Origin: Gemmatimonadaceae bacterium
Lineage (GTDB): Bacteria; Gemmatimonadota; Gemmatimonadetes; Gemmatimonadales; Gemmatimonadaceae
DNA length: 40,562 bases
Direction: 5' to 3'
Assembly: GCA_017881545.1 (NCBI GenBank)
Contig: JADGQU010000002.1
Coordinates: forward strand, 1 to 40,562
A program made the position numbers and the translations under genes. A model generated the notes under the pieces. The model was not told the origin of the DNA and did not search any database. It saw only the letters and a program-made list of their open reading frames with translations. The first letter of the stretch is position 1, and each line of letters starts with the position of its first letter. Below are positions 26,179 to 35,792 of the stretch, in pieces.

Positions 26179-28299
26179 GTGACAGCGACGCGCACCAGGA
26201 AGGTTGAGGCAGCATTGTCCCAGCCGAAGCTTTCGTTCAAGGCCCTCGAGCCGATGTACGCCAGCATCGGCACGGAAATCCCAGGCAAGGGTTGGACTTT
26301 CGAGCCCAAGTACGATGGCATCCGCGTTCTCGCCTATGTGTCGTCCACCGACATGAAGCTCATTACTCGGAACGGTAAGGACAAAGCGGCACAATTCCCC
26401 GAGATCGTGGGCGCCCTGAAGAGGCTTGCGTCCGAGACCAGGCGCTCGTTCATCCTCGACGGCGAGATCGTGGCGTTAGTCCACGGAGAGCCGGCAAGGT
26501 TTCAGGAGCTCCAGAGTCGCATGCACCTCAAGGAAACGCACTTGATCCAGCGACTCTCGGTCGAGACTCCGGCGGCGCTCATTCTCTTCGACATCCTCCT
26601 CGATGGCGACGAGGCTCTCATCCCGGAACTTTGGACGGAACGGCGCACGCGCCTCCTCAAGCGGGTCGGCAAGCGGACATCGACACACCTGCGCGTGACC
26701 GATTCCATCGAGGACGATGGAAAGAAAATGCTCGAGAAAGCTCGCCGGCAGGGTTGGGAAGGCATCATCGCCAAGCGCATCGATTCCCGCTACGAGCCGG
26801 GAAAACGGACGCGATCATGGCTCAAGCTCAAAATCGAATTTCGGGAGGAGTTCGTGGTCGGCGGCTACACTGAGCCGCGGAACAGCCGCGAGCACATCGG
26901 CGCCCTGCTGCTCGGCTACTTTGACGGAGACCGGCTCATCTACGTCGGCCACACCGGTGGAGGCTTCACCCGTGAGGAGCTGAACGACATGTACAAGCGC
27001 CTAAAGCCCCTCGAAAGAAGAACATCACCATTTGAAGAGACCCCGAAAACCAATGAAAAGGCTCATTGGGTGAAGCCTGAAGTCGTGGTGGAAGTGAAGT
27101 TCAGCGAATGGACCGCCGATCGCCGCTTGAGGCAGCCCATTTTCGTTGGCGCGCGCGACGACAAGGACGCAAAGGATGTCGGGATCGAGGCTCCAAGCGT
27201 ACAGCGTAAGACAATTCGGGACGGTACCATAGCCAAGCGTCGAGCCCGGCTGAGTGTCAACGCTCGGGCAAAAAGCCCCTCGAACACCTCGGACGCGAAG
27301 ACCTCGGCGTCGAACGCTGGACGCTCCCGGATCGGGTCTGTCAAACAATCAAAAATCGACACGAGCGGCACTATTGGGCAGCTCTCGGCGATCGAGGAAG
27401 CGGGCGGGGATGGGATCCTCGACTTCGGGCACGGAAAAACCCTCAAGGTCTCAAACCTCGACAAGGTCTTTTTCCCCAAGGAGAAGTACACAAAAGGGGA
27501 CTTGATGCGGTATTACGCGCGCGTGGCGGACTTCATACTTCCGGCGATCCAGGATCGCCCGCTCGTTCTGAAGCGATTCCCCAACGGAATAGACGGGGAA
27601 GGCTTCTACCAGCACAAAGCTTCAGAGACCACGCCGCTTGGGGTTCGGGTCGAAGTAATAACAACCGAGGATGGGGAGAAGCAGCCTCGGATCGTCGGTA
27701 GAGACCTCCTCACGCTGCTTTATACGGTCCAGCTGGGGGCCATCTCCGTCGATCCATTGCATTCCCGCGTTCAGTCATTGGACTACGCGGACTACACGAT
27801 CCTCGACCTGGATCCGGGTCCGCGCGCCAGCTTTGCCCGCGTCGTTGAGGTCGCGCGCTGTGCCAAGGAAGTCATCGATGGATTCGGGCTGCACGCGGCA
27901 ATCAAGACTTCCGGATCGACGGGGTTGCATATCTATCTACCACTTCCGCCAAAAACGCCAAACGAGGCGGCAATGATCGTCGCGCAAATGATCGCCACGA
28001 AGGTAGCGGACGCTCATCCGAAGGAGGCGACGATCGAGCGCTTCGTCAAATCGCGCGGAGCCGCAACGGTTTACGTCGACTACCTGCAAAATATTCGGGG
28101 GAAAACCGTGGCCGGTGTTTATTGCGTTCGGGCGAAGCCTGGAGCGACGGTCTCGACTCCGCTCAAATGGAGCGAGCTGGCGGATGATCTCGACCCGCGC
28201 GACTTCCACCTCGGCAACGCGGCCGAGCGTTTTGAAAAAGTTGGGGATATCTGGAACGAGGCGATGAGGAAGAAGAATTCGCTTCGCGCGCTCGTTTAG
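26179..28299 (+). CDS. ligD: LigD-like ATP-dependent DNA ligase plus polymerase/primase domain
   Basis: Ligase KYDGIRVLAYV, DGEIVAL, EGIIAKRIDSRYEPGKRTRSWLKLK; Pol domain ENRPL-like DRPLVLKRFPNGIDGEGFYQHKA, LDLDPGPRASF, KTSGSTGLHIYLPL; GTG start after AGAGGA. Confidence 0.92.
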   Translation: MTATRTRKVEAALSQPKLSFKALEPMYASIGTEIPGKGWTFEPKYDGIRVLAYVSSTDMKLITRNGKDKAAQFPEIVGALKRLASETRRSFILDGEIVALVHGEPARFQELQSRMHLKETHLIQRLSVETPAALILFDILLDGDEALIPELWTERRTRLLKRVGKRTSTHLRVTDSIEDDGKKMLEKARRQGWEGIIAKRIDSRYEPGKRTRSWLKLKIEFREEFVVGGYTEPRNSREHIGALLLGYFDGDRLIYVGHTGGGFTREELNDMYKRLKPLERRTSPFEETPKTNEKAHWVKPEVVVEVKFSEWTADRRLRQPIFVGARDDKDAKDVGIEAPSVQRKTIRDGTIAKRRARLSVNARAKSPSNTSDAKTSASNAGRSRIGSVKQSKIDTSGTIGQLSAIEEAGGDGILDFGHGKTLKVSNLDKVFFPKEKYTKGDLMRYYARVADFILPAIQDRPLVLKRFPNGIDGEGFYQHKASETTPLGVRVEVITTEDGEKQPRIVGRDLLTLLYTVQLGAISVDPLHSRVQSLDYADYTILDLDPGPRASFARVVEVARCAKEVIDGFGLHAAIKTSGSTGLHIYLPLPPKTPNEAAMIVAQMIATKVADAHPKEATIERFVKSRGAATVYVDYLQNIRGKTVAGVYCVRAKPGATVSTPLKWSELADDLDPRDFHLGNAAERFEKVGDIWNEAMRKKNSLRALV

Positions 28300-28305
28300 A
28301 GCGTT

Positions 28306-28665
28306 CTAGCGGCCGCTGTTGCTGACTTTACGGAGCGGCAGCTCCATCTGTCCGCCTGTGGGCTCGCTGTGCTTTGCAGCATCGCCGAAGATCGGATCGC
28401 TCGACTCGTCAACCATATGAGTGAGCTTGTAGTAAAAATGGAGCGAGTGAATCGGAGCCATGAAGCTACGGTTACCGGCGCGAGATATCGCGACGGCTTC
28501 TTCACGCACTCGGCGGGGCAGATCGCGCGCCGCTGGAAGTGCAAGAAGACGCTGTATCTCTGTGCTGTCTCGTGCGAGCAACGCTGCGCACAAACTATCG
28601 AGATAAGCGAGCATAGGTACCGGGCTCCCAGTTACAGGGTGTTTAGCCTTATGTACACATTGCAA
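28306..28665 (-). CDS. Hypothetical protein
   Basis: 119-aa ORF downstream of the Nudix-type regulator. Confidence 0.5.
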   Translation of the reverse strand: MQCVHKAKHPVTGSPVPMLAYLDSLCAALLARDSTEIQRLLALPAARDLPRRVREEAVAISRAGNRSFMAPIHSLHFYYKLTHMVDESSDPIFGDAAKHSEPTGGQMELPLRKVSNSGR

Positions 28666-28731
28666 CTAATACACCGCTGCCGCAAGAGGTTCCGTAGGCA
28701 AGATCGGGTTAAATACCGATCTGTTACGGTA

Positions 28732-29403
28732 TCAGGGATAGAGAAAATCGAACCTCACACCCCGATGGGGCCTACGCTTTTTCTTCGGTAAATACTGGAA
28801 GAGTTGAGCGGGTCTGCCCCGGCCTTCACTACGCCATTCGTCCATAGGTTCGACGAGCCAGGCGGCCTGGAGGGCACGACGGAAGCTCGCTTTGTGCAAG
28901 CGTTTACCAAGGAGCAACTCATACATATGTTGCAGTTCACTTAGGGTAAACGTCGCGGGGAGAAGTCTGAATGCGATTGGCGCTTGATCGAGGCTGCCTT
29001 CGATGGCTTTGGTGGCACCCTCGACCATGGCGCGTTGCCTGGGAGCGAGAGGCGGCAGCTCCGTAACCTGGAACCAGGCGTAGCCTGTACGGGGTGACGC
29101 GGTATCGTGGGGGACGAGCCCGAGGTAGGCCACCGACACTTCAGCTTCGCTCGGGTGCCGCTTCCCATCACCAAACGCCCCGATCTGCTCCATCCATGCT
29201 GGCGGTTCGCCGAGCGCATCTTTCGCGACGGTGGCTGCGGCGGCGGCGAGCGTTTCACCGGCTTGCGGAGTTCGCCACGGAACCGACCATCGCTCCCGCT
29301 CACTCGAGTTCCGCACCAACAAGATGGCGAGCTCATTGCCCGTCGCCGTCGCCAGAACTGCATCGACGGTATGAGGGGTGGCTCTGGAAGGGCGTTCGCG
29401 CAT
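28732..29403 (-). CDS. Nudix-related transcriptional regulator (NrtR-like): Nudix domain plus winged helix
   Basis: Nudix-like N-terminus with degenerate box; C-terminal FTLSELQHMYELLLGKRLHKASFRRALQAAWLVEP wHTH typical of NrtR family. Confidence 0.8.
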   Translation of the reverse strand: MRERPSRATPHTVDAVLATATGNELAILLVRNSSERERWSVPWRTPQAGETLAAAAATVAKDALGEPPAWMEQIGAFGDGKRHPSEAEVSVAYLGLVPHDTASPRTGYAWFQVTELPPLAPRQRAMVEGATKAIEGSLDQAPIAFRLLPATFTLSELQHMYELLLGKRLHKASFRRALQAAWLVEPMDEWRSEGRGRPAQLFQYLPKKKRRPHRGVRFDFLYP

Positions 29404-29414
29404 CGTAGTGCGAA

Positions 29415-29435
29415 TTAGTCACTTTCTGTGACTAA
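29415..29435. promoter_or_regulatory. Candidate operator upstream of the NrtR-like gene
   Basis: Perfect inverted repeat TTAGTCAC-TTTCT-GTGACTAA, 12 bp upstream of the start codon. Confidence 0.6.
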
Positions 29436-29639
29436 AGTCAAGGCCGCTACGGTTGAATTCTTTGCGGAACGACGGCGCGCTTAGCGGGAAATGTCTGGAA
29501 GCGAGCGACTAGTGATATAACGATGCGATGATCGAATCGTCAACAGAAAATTTTGGCGAATTTTTTTTGTTGGCACGTCAATGATTCCAGCCACAGCCTT
29601 CGTAGAAACTTCCGGCGCGCTGGCGGAAAACGGATCGGC

Positions 29640-31430
29640 TCAGGGACCCCGGGCCGCTCTCTCCTCGCCTGTGCCGCGGCTCACATATGGCGGGATGCTG
29701 ATCGGCAGGTGACCGGAAATCGCCGACGTTCCGAGCAGCGCTCGCGCTGCTGCCGTTTGCGAAACCGGGAAACCACCCCACGCAACGAGATACGCGCTTA
29801 CCCAGGGAAGCTGCTGAAACAGATAAGGATTCCCGAACGCGACCACGATTGGCTTTCGCCCGCGCTGGACGAGCGTCTGCACGAAATCCGTGAACGCCTG
29901 CGGCGCGCTGGCTGTAAGCGCATCCCAGCTTTGTCCTACGTAGGAGCTGACTATCGTTACATCAGACGAATCGGCCGCCGCGATCAGTCGTGGGTAGTTG
30001 AGAGTGGCGTCCTCCGTCGCGACAAATTCAGTCCGCAGATTTGGCAGGCCTGTCCTCAGCTCCCCATTGAATGCGTTCCCTGCGGGAAGGTCGGCCCGGC
30101 GCGCGAGCGTGATGGAAAGAACTCGCGCGCTGGATACGGCGAGTGGAACCTGCCTGAGCGAATCCTTGACGAGGGTGATCGATTTCTCGGCCACTCGTTT
30201 CGCGATTTGCAGGTTGGAACTGTCCCCGACAAGAAACCGTAACGCGCTCAGGTCGACCAGCTTGCTTTGTGCGAGACCCAGCTTGCGCTTTGTCTCGAGC
30301 ACTCTGCGGACCGATGAATCGAGGCGAGCTTCCGTGTACCGCCCCTCCGCTATGCCCGCGACGACGGCATCGATCGTCTGCGGCACATCGAGCGGCTGAA
30401 TGAGAATGTCGATTCCGGCGGCGATCGCCCGCTTCACTGCCTCTGCCGAGCCGAACTGATCCAGAACCCCACGCATGTCCATCGCGTCGGAGATGATGAG
30501 GCCGCGAAATCCCATCTCACCACGGAGGAGTCCGGTCAAGACCTTGGACGAGAGTGTTCCAGGTACGCCGGACGAATCCAGCGCGGGCATCGCACCATGG
30601 AATGACATGATCGCGCCCACGCCACCATTGACCGCCGCCCGGAACGGCACGAGCTCCACGGTGTCGAGCCGGCTTCTGCTTGCCGTCACCACTGGCAACG
30701 CCAGGTGTGAATTGACGCCAGTGTCGCCGTGACCGGGAAAGTGCTTCCCTGTCGCGATCATGCCGTGATCCTGCAGGCCATGAATGAACGCGACACCCAT
30801 TTGCGCGGCGAGGTGAGGATCCTCGCTGTAAGAGCGCGTATTTATGACGGGGTTGTCCGGATTGTTGTTGACGTCGAGCACGGGCGCGTACGCGATGTGG
30901 ATTCCAAGCGCCCGCCCTTCCAGCGCGGTGAGACGCCCTTGTTCATAAGCGAGCGTCGTGTCTCGCGTGGCGCCAATTGCCATCTCGGGCGGGAACACGA
31001 TCGCTCCTCCGAGATCGATCGCGTTGGGCACGAAATACCCGCCACGCGCACGGAATCCGGCGCCCGCTTCCAGGTCCGCGCCGAACAGCAAGGGAATCTT
31101 GCTCATCGATTGGAGCGCATTCAGCTTGGCGGCCACTTCGATGGGCGAGCCAACGGAGATTGTGAAACCTCCTACTTTGTCCTGCTGGACATATTGCGAC
31201 AGTCGCCGCCATTGGGGCGAATCACCGGATACGTAATCGCCGAACAGGCTCGGCCACACGAGCTGTGCTGCCTTCTCGCGCAAGGTCATCGAGGAAAGAA
31301 CCGAGTCGGTCCAGCGCGCCGAGGTGGTCCCCGTTTGTACGGAGCCGCCTGAGTTGGTGCCCATCGTCGTGCAGCTCGCCACCAGGAGAACGAGCGCTAA
31401 CGCAGGCAATCCCTTCAACTTGTGCATCAT
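29640..31430 (-). CDS. GH3 family beta-N-acetylhexosaminidase-like lipoprotein
   Basis: KHFPGHGDTGVNSHLALP, FRGLIISDAMDMRGV, lipobox LVASC. Confidence 0.9.
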   Translation of the reverse strand: MMHKLKGLPALALVLLVASCTTMGTNSGGSVQTGTTSARWTDSVLSSMTLREKAAQLVWPSLFGDYVSGDSPQWRRLSQYVQQDKVGGFTISVGSPIEVAAKLNALQSMSKIPLLFGADLEAGAGFRARGGYFVPNAIDLGGAIVFPPEMAIGATRDTTLAYEQGRLTALEGRALGIHIAYAPVLDVNNNPDNPVINTRSYSEDPHLAAQMGVAFIHGLQDHGMIATGKHFPGHGDTGVNSHLALPVVTASRSRLDTVELVPFRAAVNGGVGAIMSFHGAMPALDSSGVPGTLSSKVLTGLLRGEMGFRGLIISDAMDMRGVLDQFGSAEAVKRAIAAGIDILIQPLDVPQTIDAVVAGIAEGRYTEARLDSSVRRVLETKRKLGLAQSKLVDLSALRFLVGDSSNLQIAKRVAEKSITLVKDSLRQVPLAVSSARVLSITLARRADLPAGNAFNGELRTGLPNLRTEFVATEDATLNYPRLIAAADSSDVTIVSSYVGQSWDALTASAPQAFTDFVQTLVQRGRKPIVVAFGNPYLFQQLPWVSAYLVAWGGFPVSQTAAARALLGTSAISGHLPISIPPYVSRGTGEERAARGP

Positions 31431-31711
31431 CAGTGGCTTATCGTGCCTTTCTTGCTGGTGTCGATGTCGGCAGTGACGCCGGTCTTGAAGAAGAACGCCG
31501 TCATGTTCTTGGTGAGGAACGCGCGTGCCTGTGGATCCATCACGTTGAGCCCATAGTGATTGATCAGCATCGTCTGCTGCTTGAGCCAGTCGGCCCAGCA
31601 CTGCGTGCAGATTTCCTCTACGACGCGAGCCCCGATGGGGCCGGGAAAGGGAGGCTTTACGAATCCTGCGCGCGTCTGTCCGCAACGCGCGCAGGTTACC
31701 GTCTCAGGCAC
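31430..31711 (-). CDS. YggX-like Fe(2+)-trafficking / oxidative damage protection protein, four-cysteine variant
   Basis: PPFPGPIGARVVEEICTQCWADWLKQQTMLINHYGLNVMDPQARAFLTKNMTAFFF matches YggX; additional CxxC pairs. Confidence 0.85.
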   Translation of the reverse strand: MPETVTCARCGQTRAGFVKPPFPGPIGARVVEEICTQCWADWLKQQTMLINHYGLNVMDPQARAFLTKNMTAFFFKTGVTADIDTSKKGTISH

Positions 31712-31719
31712 GCTCGAAG

Positions 31720-32469
31720 CTACCTGCGTGAGTACGAGATTTCAGCCAGGCCGAAAATCGAGAGAAGCCGGAGATAGACCCAGCCGATGTCGAGCTCGTA
31801 CCATTTCGCCTTGAACTTGGGCGAGTGGGGATCGGCGTGATGATTGTTGTGCAGCTCCTCGCCGCCGAGCCAGATCGCAATGGGTGAGATGTTCCGGCTC
31901 TCGTCCTTGACGTTGAAATTCCGATAGCCCACCGCGTGGCCGACGCCGTTGATGATTCCGGCAGCCCAGAAGGGGATCCAGATCATCTGCACGCCCCAGA
32001 CGAGTGGTCCGACGAAGAAGCCAAACAGATAGACGTCAACCGCAAGCATGACGAGAATTCCAACCCAGTTCAGCGGCGACAAGAGATGGCGCTCGAGCCA
32101 GTCGTTCGGCGTCCCTTTTCCGTATTTGTCCAGCACGCCTGGCTGGCGAACAGCCTTTCTATAGTAGAAGGCACCCTTCAGAACGATGTTCCGAAGTCCT
32201 TCCATCAGCGGGCTATGCGGATCACCCTCGCGATCGGCAAACGCGTGATGCTTGCGATGACAAGCAACCCATTCCTTGGTGACGATTGCGGTCGAAAGCC
32301 ACAGCCAGATTCTCATCGGCAGCTCGGCGAGATAGTGCAGCTTCACGCCGCGGTGGGTCTGGGCGCGGTGCAGGAACAGGGTGACGGACACATTGGTGAG
32401 ATGTCCCGCAACGATCACGAACAGAATCGGCTTCCACCACGCCGTCGCCCAGCTTCCAAAATCCGGCAT
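31720..32469 (-). CDS. Acyl-CoA/fatty acid desaturase
   Basis: His boxes HRAQTH, HRKHH, HNNHH. Confidence 0.93.
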   Translation of the reverse strand: MPDFGSWATAWWKPILFVIVAGHLTNVSVTLFLHRAQTHRGVKLHYLAELPMRIWLWLSTAIVTKEWVACHRKHHAFADREGDPHSPLMEGLRNIVLKGAFYYRKAVRQPGVLDKYGKGTPNDWLERHLLSPLNWVGILVMLAVDVYLFGFFVGPLVWGVQMIWIPFWAAGIINGVGHAVGYRNFNVKDESRNISPIAIWLGGEELHNNHHADPHSPKFKAKWYELDIGWVYLRLLSIFGLAEISYSRR

Positions 32470-32543
32470 TACTTACTCCGTTTATCTAAGGCTTACACAT
32501 GCAATCTACCCGGACAGCTACCACAATCCAAACGACCACGGGA

Positions 32544-34547
32544 CTATCTCGTAACGGGGCCGGGCGGGTTCGCGTTAGGTGGTCTGCCCCACGTATCGTT
32601 TGACGGATTCCAGTCGGGAACAGACGGGTCGGGCCACAGTCGCACGCCAACGACACTGCCATGCACGAGTAGCACGGCGTCGAAGCGATTGCTTCGCGCC
32701 CAGATGTTCACGGGCAGCGAGAAGTCCTGAGTAGTTCCGTCGGCGTACGCGACTCGCAGCCGGACCGGAAATGGAATCGATGTGAAACGGTGAAGCGATA
32801 TCGTCGCAAACGTCTGCCCTTCAACTGTCCTTGTCGACACGCTGTCGATTCCAATGTCGAGGACGTCTGTCGTATAGAAGAAGCCGCGCCAGAACCAGGA
32901 GAGATCCTCGCCGGTTGAATTCTCGATGCTGCGGAAGAAATCTCCAGGTGTGGGATGTTTGAACGCCCAGCTCCGGATGTATTCCCGGAACGCGGTATCG
33001 AACATTTCGGAGCCTATGACGTGATTGCGGAGGGTCAACATGACCGCGGCCGGTTTGCGATATCCGATCGCTCCGAGTGCCGAAGGGTCGATGTTGTCCG
33101 GCGCAGTCATCAGCGGGGATTGGGTTCGCTGCGTCACTGCGTCGCTCCAGTTTTTCAGATAACCGGGATAGGCATTCTGCCCTGGATAGCGCGCTTCATT
33201 GGCGAATGCATTGAGATAGGTATTGAATCCTTCGTCCATCCAGGCGTAACGCCGTTCGTTGGACCCGACGATCATCGGAAACCATTCGTGCCCGTGCTCG
33301 TGATTGATGGTCCCGAAGATCGAGGCCGGATCATCATTGCCGTAGTGCACCATCACAAACATCGGGTATTCCATCCCGCCGACCGGACCGGCGACGCTCG
33401 TCGCCTGCGGATAGGGGAAGGGGAAAAAGAGCTGCGAGTACTGCCTGATCGTCCACTGAGTCTGCTCGGCTCCATGCTCCCACGCCTTTCCGGCTTTCGG
33501 GAATTGGTAGTAGGCCTGGGTCAGAGTCCCGTTCCAGCTGGTTGCATCCCATCTGAAGTCCGGAGCTCCGGCCCACGCGACGTCGTGGACGTTCCGCGCG
33601 CGGAATCGCCACGTCCGCGTGCCCGCCTTTGGCTGACCCTTCGCGGCAGCCGCCTCGGCTTGGGTAATGATCTGGACTACCTCGCTGCTGCGCGCGGCCG
33701 CTGCTAACCTCTGTCGCTGTTCAGAGGTCAGAACGTCTTCGGGATTCTGAAGCACTCCGCTGGCGGCGACCACATATCCGGCCGGCACCGTGACGGAGTA
33801 GTCGTAGTCGCCGTATTCGAGATAGAACTCACCCTGCCCCAGATACGGATCTGTGTTCCAGCCGCGGACGTCGTCGTAGACGGCCATGCGCGGATACCAC
33901 TGTGCCATCTCGTAAAGCGTGCTGTCGCGGCCCATGCGATCCGATCCGTGCTCGGGAACCCGGAACGAGAAGCGGATTGCGATCGTCGCCTTGCCACCGT
34001 GCGGCAGCAGTGGGGAGGCAAGATCGAGACGCATCATGGTGTCGTTGATCCTGGGCCGGACGGCGGTACCGGTCACGCGCACGTCGCTCAAGTTGTATCC
34101 GCCCTCGAAGCCTCTCACTCCCCACCGTGAATCGGCCGGGAAAAGAGCGGAGCCTTTACTGCCTGTGCGATAAAGATTCTGGTCCACCTGCACCCAGACG
34201 TAGCGGAGCGTGTCGGGAGAGTTGTTCGTGTACCGTATCTCGACCGACCCGGTTAGTTCGGTGGTGCCTGTGTCGAGAGTCGCCGCGATCGTATAGTCTG
34301 CGCGCTGCTGCCAGTAGTCAGGGCCCGGAGTGCCGTTCGCGGAGCGGTACCCGTTTGGACCGGGCCAGTCGATCCTGTTTGTCGTCGCGAACGGATCGTC
34401 GCGCTGCGTCTCGAATACCCGGCGGGGGCGCATTGCCGTCGCCGTAGTGTCGCCACCCGGAGTTTCCATTCGCACCGGGGGGAGCATCACTGGACGCTGC
34501 TGCGCACACGCAGTCAGTGCTATGAACAGCAAAGCGTATGATTTCAC
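32544..34547 (-). CDS. M1 family metallopeptidase
   Basis: INHEHGHEWFPMIVGSNERRYAWMDEGFNTYLNAFA (HExxH + E); GTG start. Confidence 0.92.
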   Translation of the reverse strand: MKSYALLFIALTACAQQRPVMLPPVRMETPGGDTTATAMRPRRVFETQRDDPFATTNRIDWPGPNGYRSANGTPGPDYWQQRADYTIAATLDTGTTELTGSVEIRYTNNSPDTLRYVWVQVDQNLYRTGSKGSALFPADSRWGVRGFEGGYNLSDVRVTGTAVRPRINDTMMRLDLASPLLPHGGKATIAIRFSFRVPEHGSDRMGRDSTLYEMAQWYPRMAVYDDVRGWNTDPYLGQGEFYLEYGDYDYSVTVPAGYVVAASGVLQNPEDVLTSEQRQRLAAAARSSEVVQIITQAEAAAAKGQPKAGTRTWRFRARNVHDVAWAGAPDFRWDATSWNGTLTQAYYQFPKAGKAWEHGAEQTQWTIRQYSQLFFPFPYPQATSVAGPVGGMEYPMFVMVHYGNDDPASIFGTINHEHGHEWFPMIVGSNERRYAWMDEGFNTYLNAFANEARYPGQNAYPGYLKNWSDAVTQRTQSPLMTAPDNIDPSALGAIGYRKPAAVMLTLRNHVIGSEMFDTAFREYIRSWAFKHPTPGDFFRSIENSTGEDLSWFWRGFFYTTDVLDIGIDSVSTRTVEGQTFATISLHRFTSIPFPVRLRVAYADGTTQDFSLPVNIWARSNRFDAVLLVHGSVVGVRLWPDPSVPDWNPSNDTWGRPPNANPPGPVTR

Positions 34548-34574
34548 TTTTCGAGCGCCGTTGTTGGAGAAAGC

Positions 34575-35774
34575 ATGGTAAGCTGCACCACCGAGTTAGA
34601 GCAACGTAGGGGCCAATACGCCATACGCGGCACCTTGCAATACTCCGGTGCTGCCGATAGCCTCTCCGCAATGGCTCGACCGAAAGTCTTGGAATCGCTC
34701 CTTCAGGGGCACGCGACACCTGAGGGCACGCAGCGCTTTCAAAAGCGATTCGTCAGGACCCAGCCGGATCATTTCTACCGGCCAATCGCTGGAGGCACCC
34801 TCGTATCGGCGCTCGGATTGGGTACCTACCTCGGCGACTGCGACGACTCCGAAGACGCTCGGTATACATCAACGACCAGGGCCGCACTGGAGAGGGGCGT
34901 GAACCTGCTCGACACCGCGATCAATTACAGGTGCCAGCGCTCCGAGCGCGCGATTGGGCAAGCTGTCCGCACGAGTGTCGCAACCGGCGTCGTCAACCGG
35001 GAAGAGGTCGTCGTCTGCACCAAAGGCGGATACATCCCGCTCGACCGGATTCCGCCCGCCACGAAGGAAGGGTATCGGGGATTTCTCGACAGCGAATACT
35101 ACGGACCGGGTGTGATGCGACCCGCTGACGTCGTCTCCAGCGGCCACTGCCTCGCGCCAGGGTATCTGGAAGATCAGATCGAGCGCAGCAGAAAGAACCT
35201 CGGGCTCGACGTCATTGACATCTACTATCTCCATAATCCCGAGCAGCAGCTGGATGTGCTGTCGCGTCCAGATTTCCTGACTGTTATGCGCAATGCGTTT
35301 TCGACCCTGGAGGAACACGTCAGCCGAGGAGTGATCGGTTGCTACGGGTGCGCGACCTGGAATGGACTCAGGGTCCCACCTGAGTCGCGGAATCATTTGA
35401 GTCTCGAAGGGCTCGTTGCGATAGCCCATGAGATCGCGGGTGAGGATCATCACTTCAGAGTCGTCCAGCTTCCGATCAACCTGGCGATGACGGAGGCGGT
35501 GCGGCTTCCCACCCAGTGCGTGCGAGACGACCGCGTTCCGCTGCTCGAGGCGGCCAGCCGGCTCGGCATCTCGGTGGTGGCGAGCGCGACGCTGATGCAA
35601 TCCCAGCTGGCGCGGGCGCTCCCGGAACAAGTGCGCTCCGCCTTTCCCGGATTCGAGACCGACGCGAGGCGTGCAATAGCTTTTTCGCAGTCACTTCCCG
35701 TCGCAGCGGCGCTGGTCGGTATGAAATCGCTCTCGCATCTTGAGGAAAACCTCGCGCCGCCCACTGTCGGTTAG
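34575..35774 (+). CDS. Aldo/keto reductase
   Basis: SALGLGTYLG, GVNLLDTAINYRCQRSERAIGQA, VVVCTKGG, DVIDIYYLHNPEQQ; alternative start at 34671. Confidence 0.85.
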   Translation: MVSCTTELEQRRGQYAIRGTLQYSGAADSLSAMARPKVLESLLQGHATPEGTQRFQKRFVRTQPDHFYRPIAGGTLVSALGLGTYLGDCDDSEDARYTSTTRAALERGVNLLDTAINYRCQRSERAIGQAVRTSVATGVVNREEVVVCTKGGYIPLDRIPPATKEGYRGFLDSEYYGPGVMRPADVVSSGHCLAPGYLEDQIERSRKNLGLDVIDIYYLHNPEQQLDVLSRPDFLTVMRNAFSTLEEHVSRGVIGCYGCATWNGLRVPPESRNHLSLEGLVAIAHEIAGEDHHFRVVQLPINLAMTEAVRLPTQCVRDDRVPLLEAASRLGISVVASATLMQSQLARALPEQVRSAFPGFETDARRAIAFSQSLPVAAALVGMKSLSHLEENLAPPTVG

Positions 35775-35792
35775 CGATCGCGACGCATTGAC

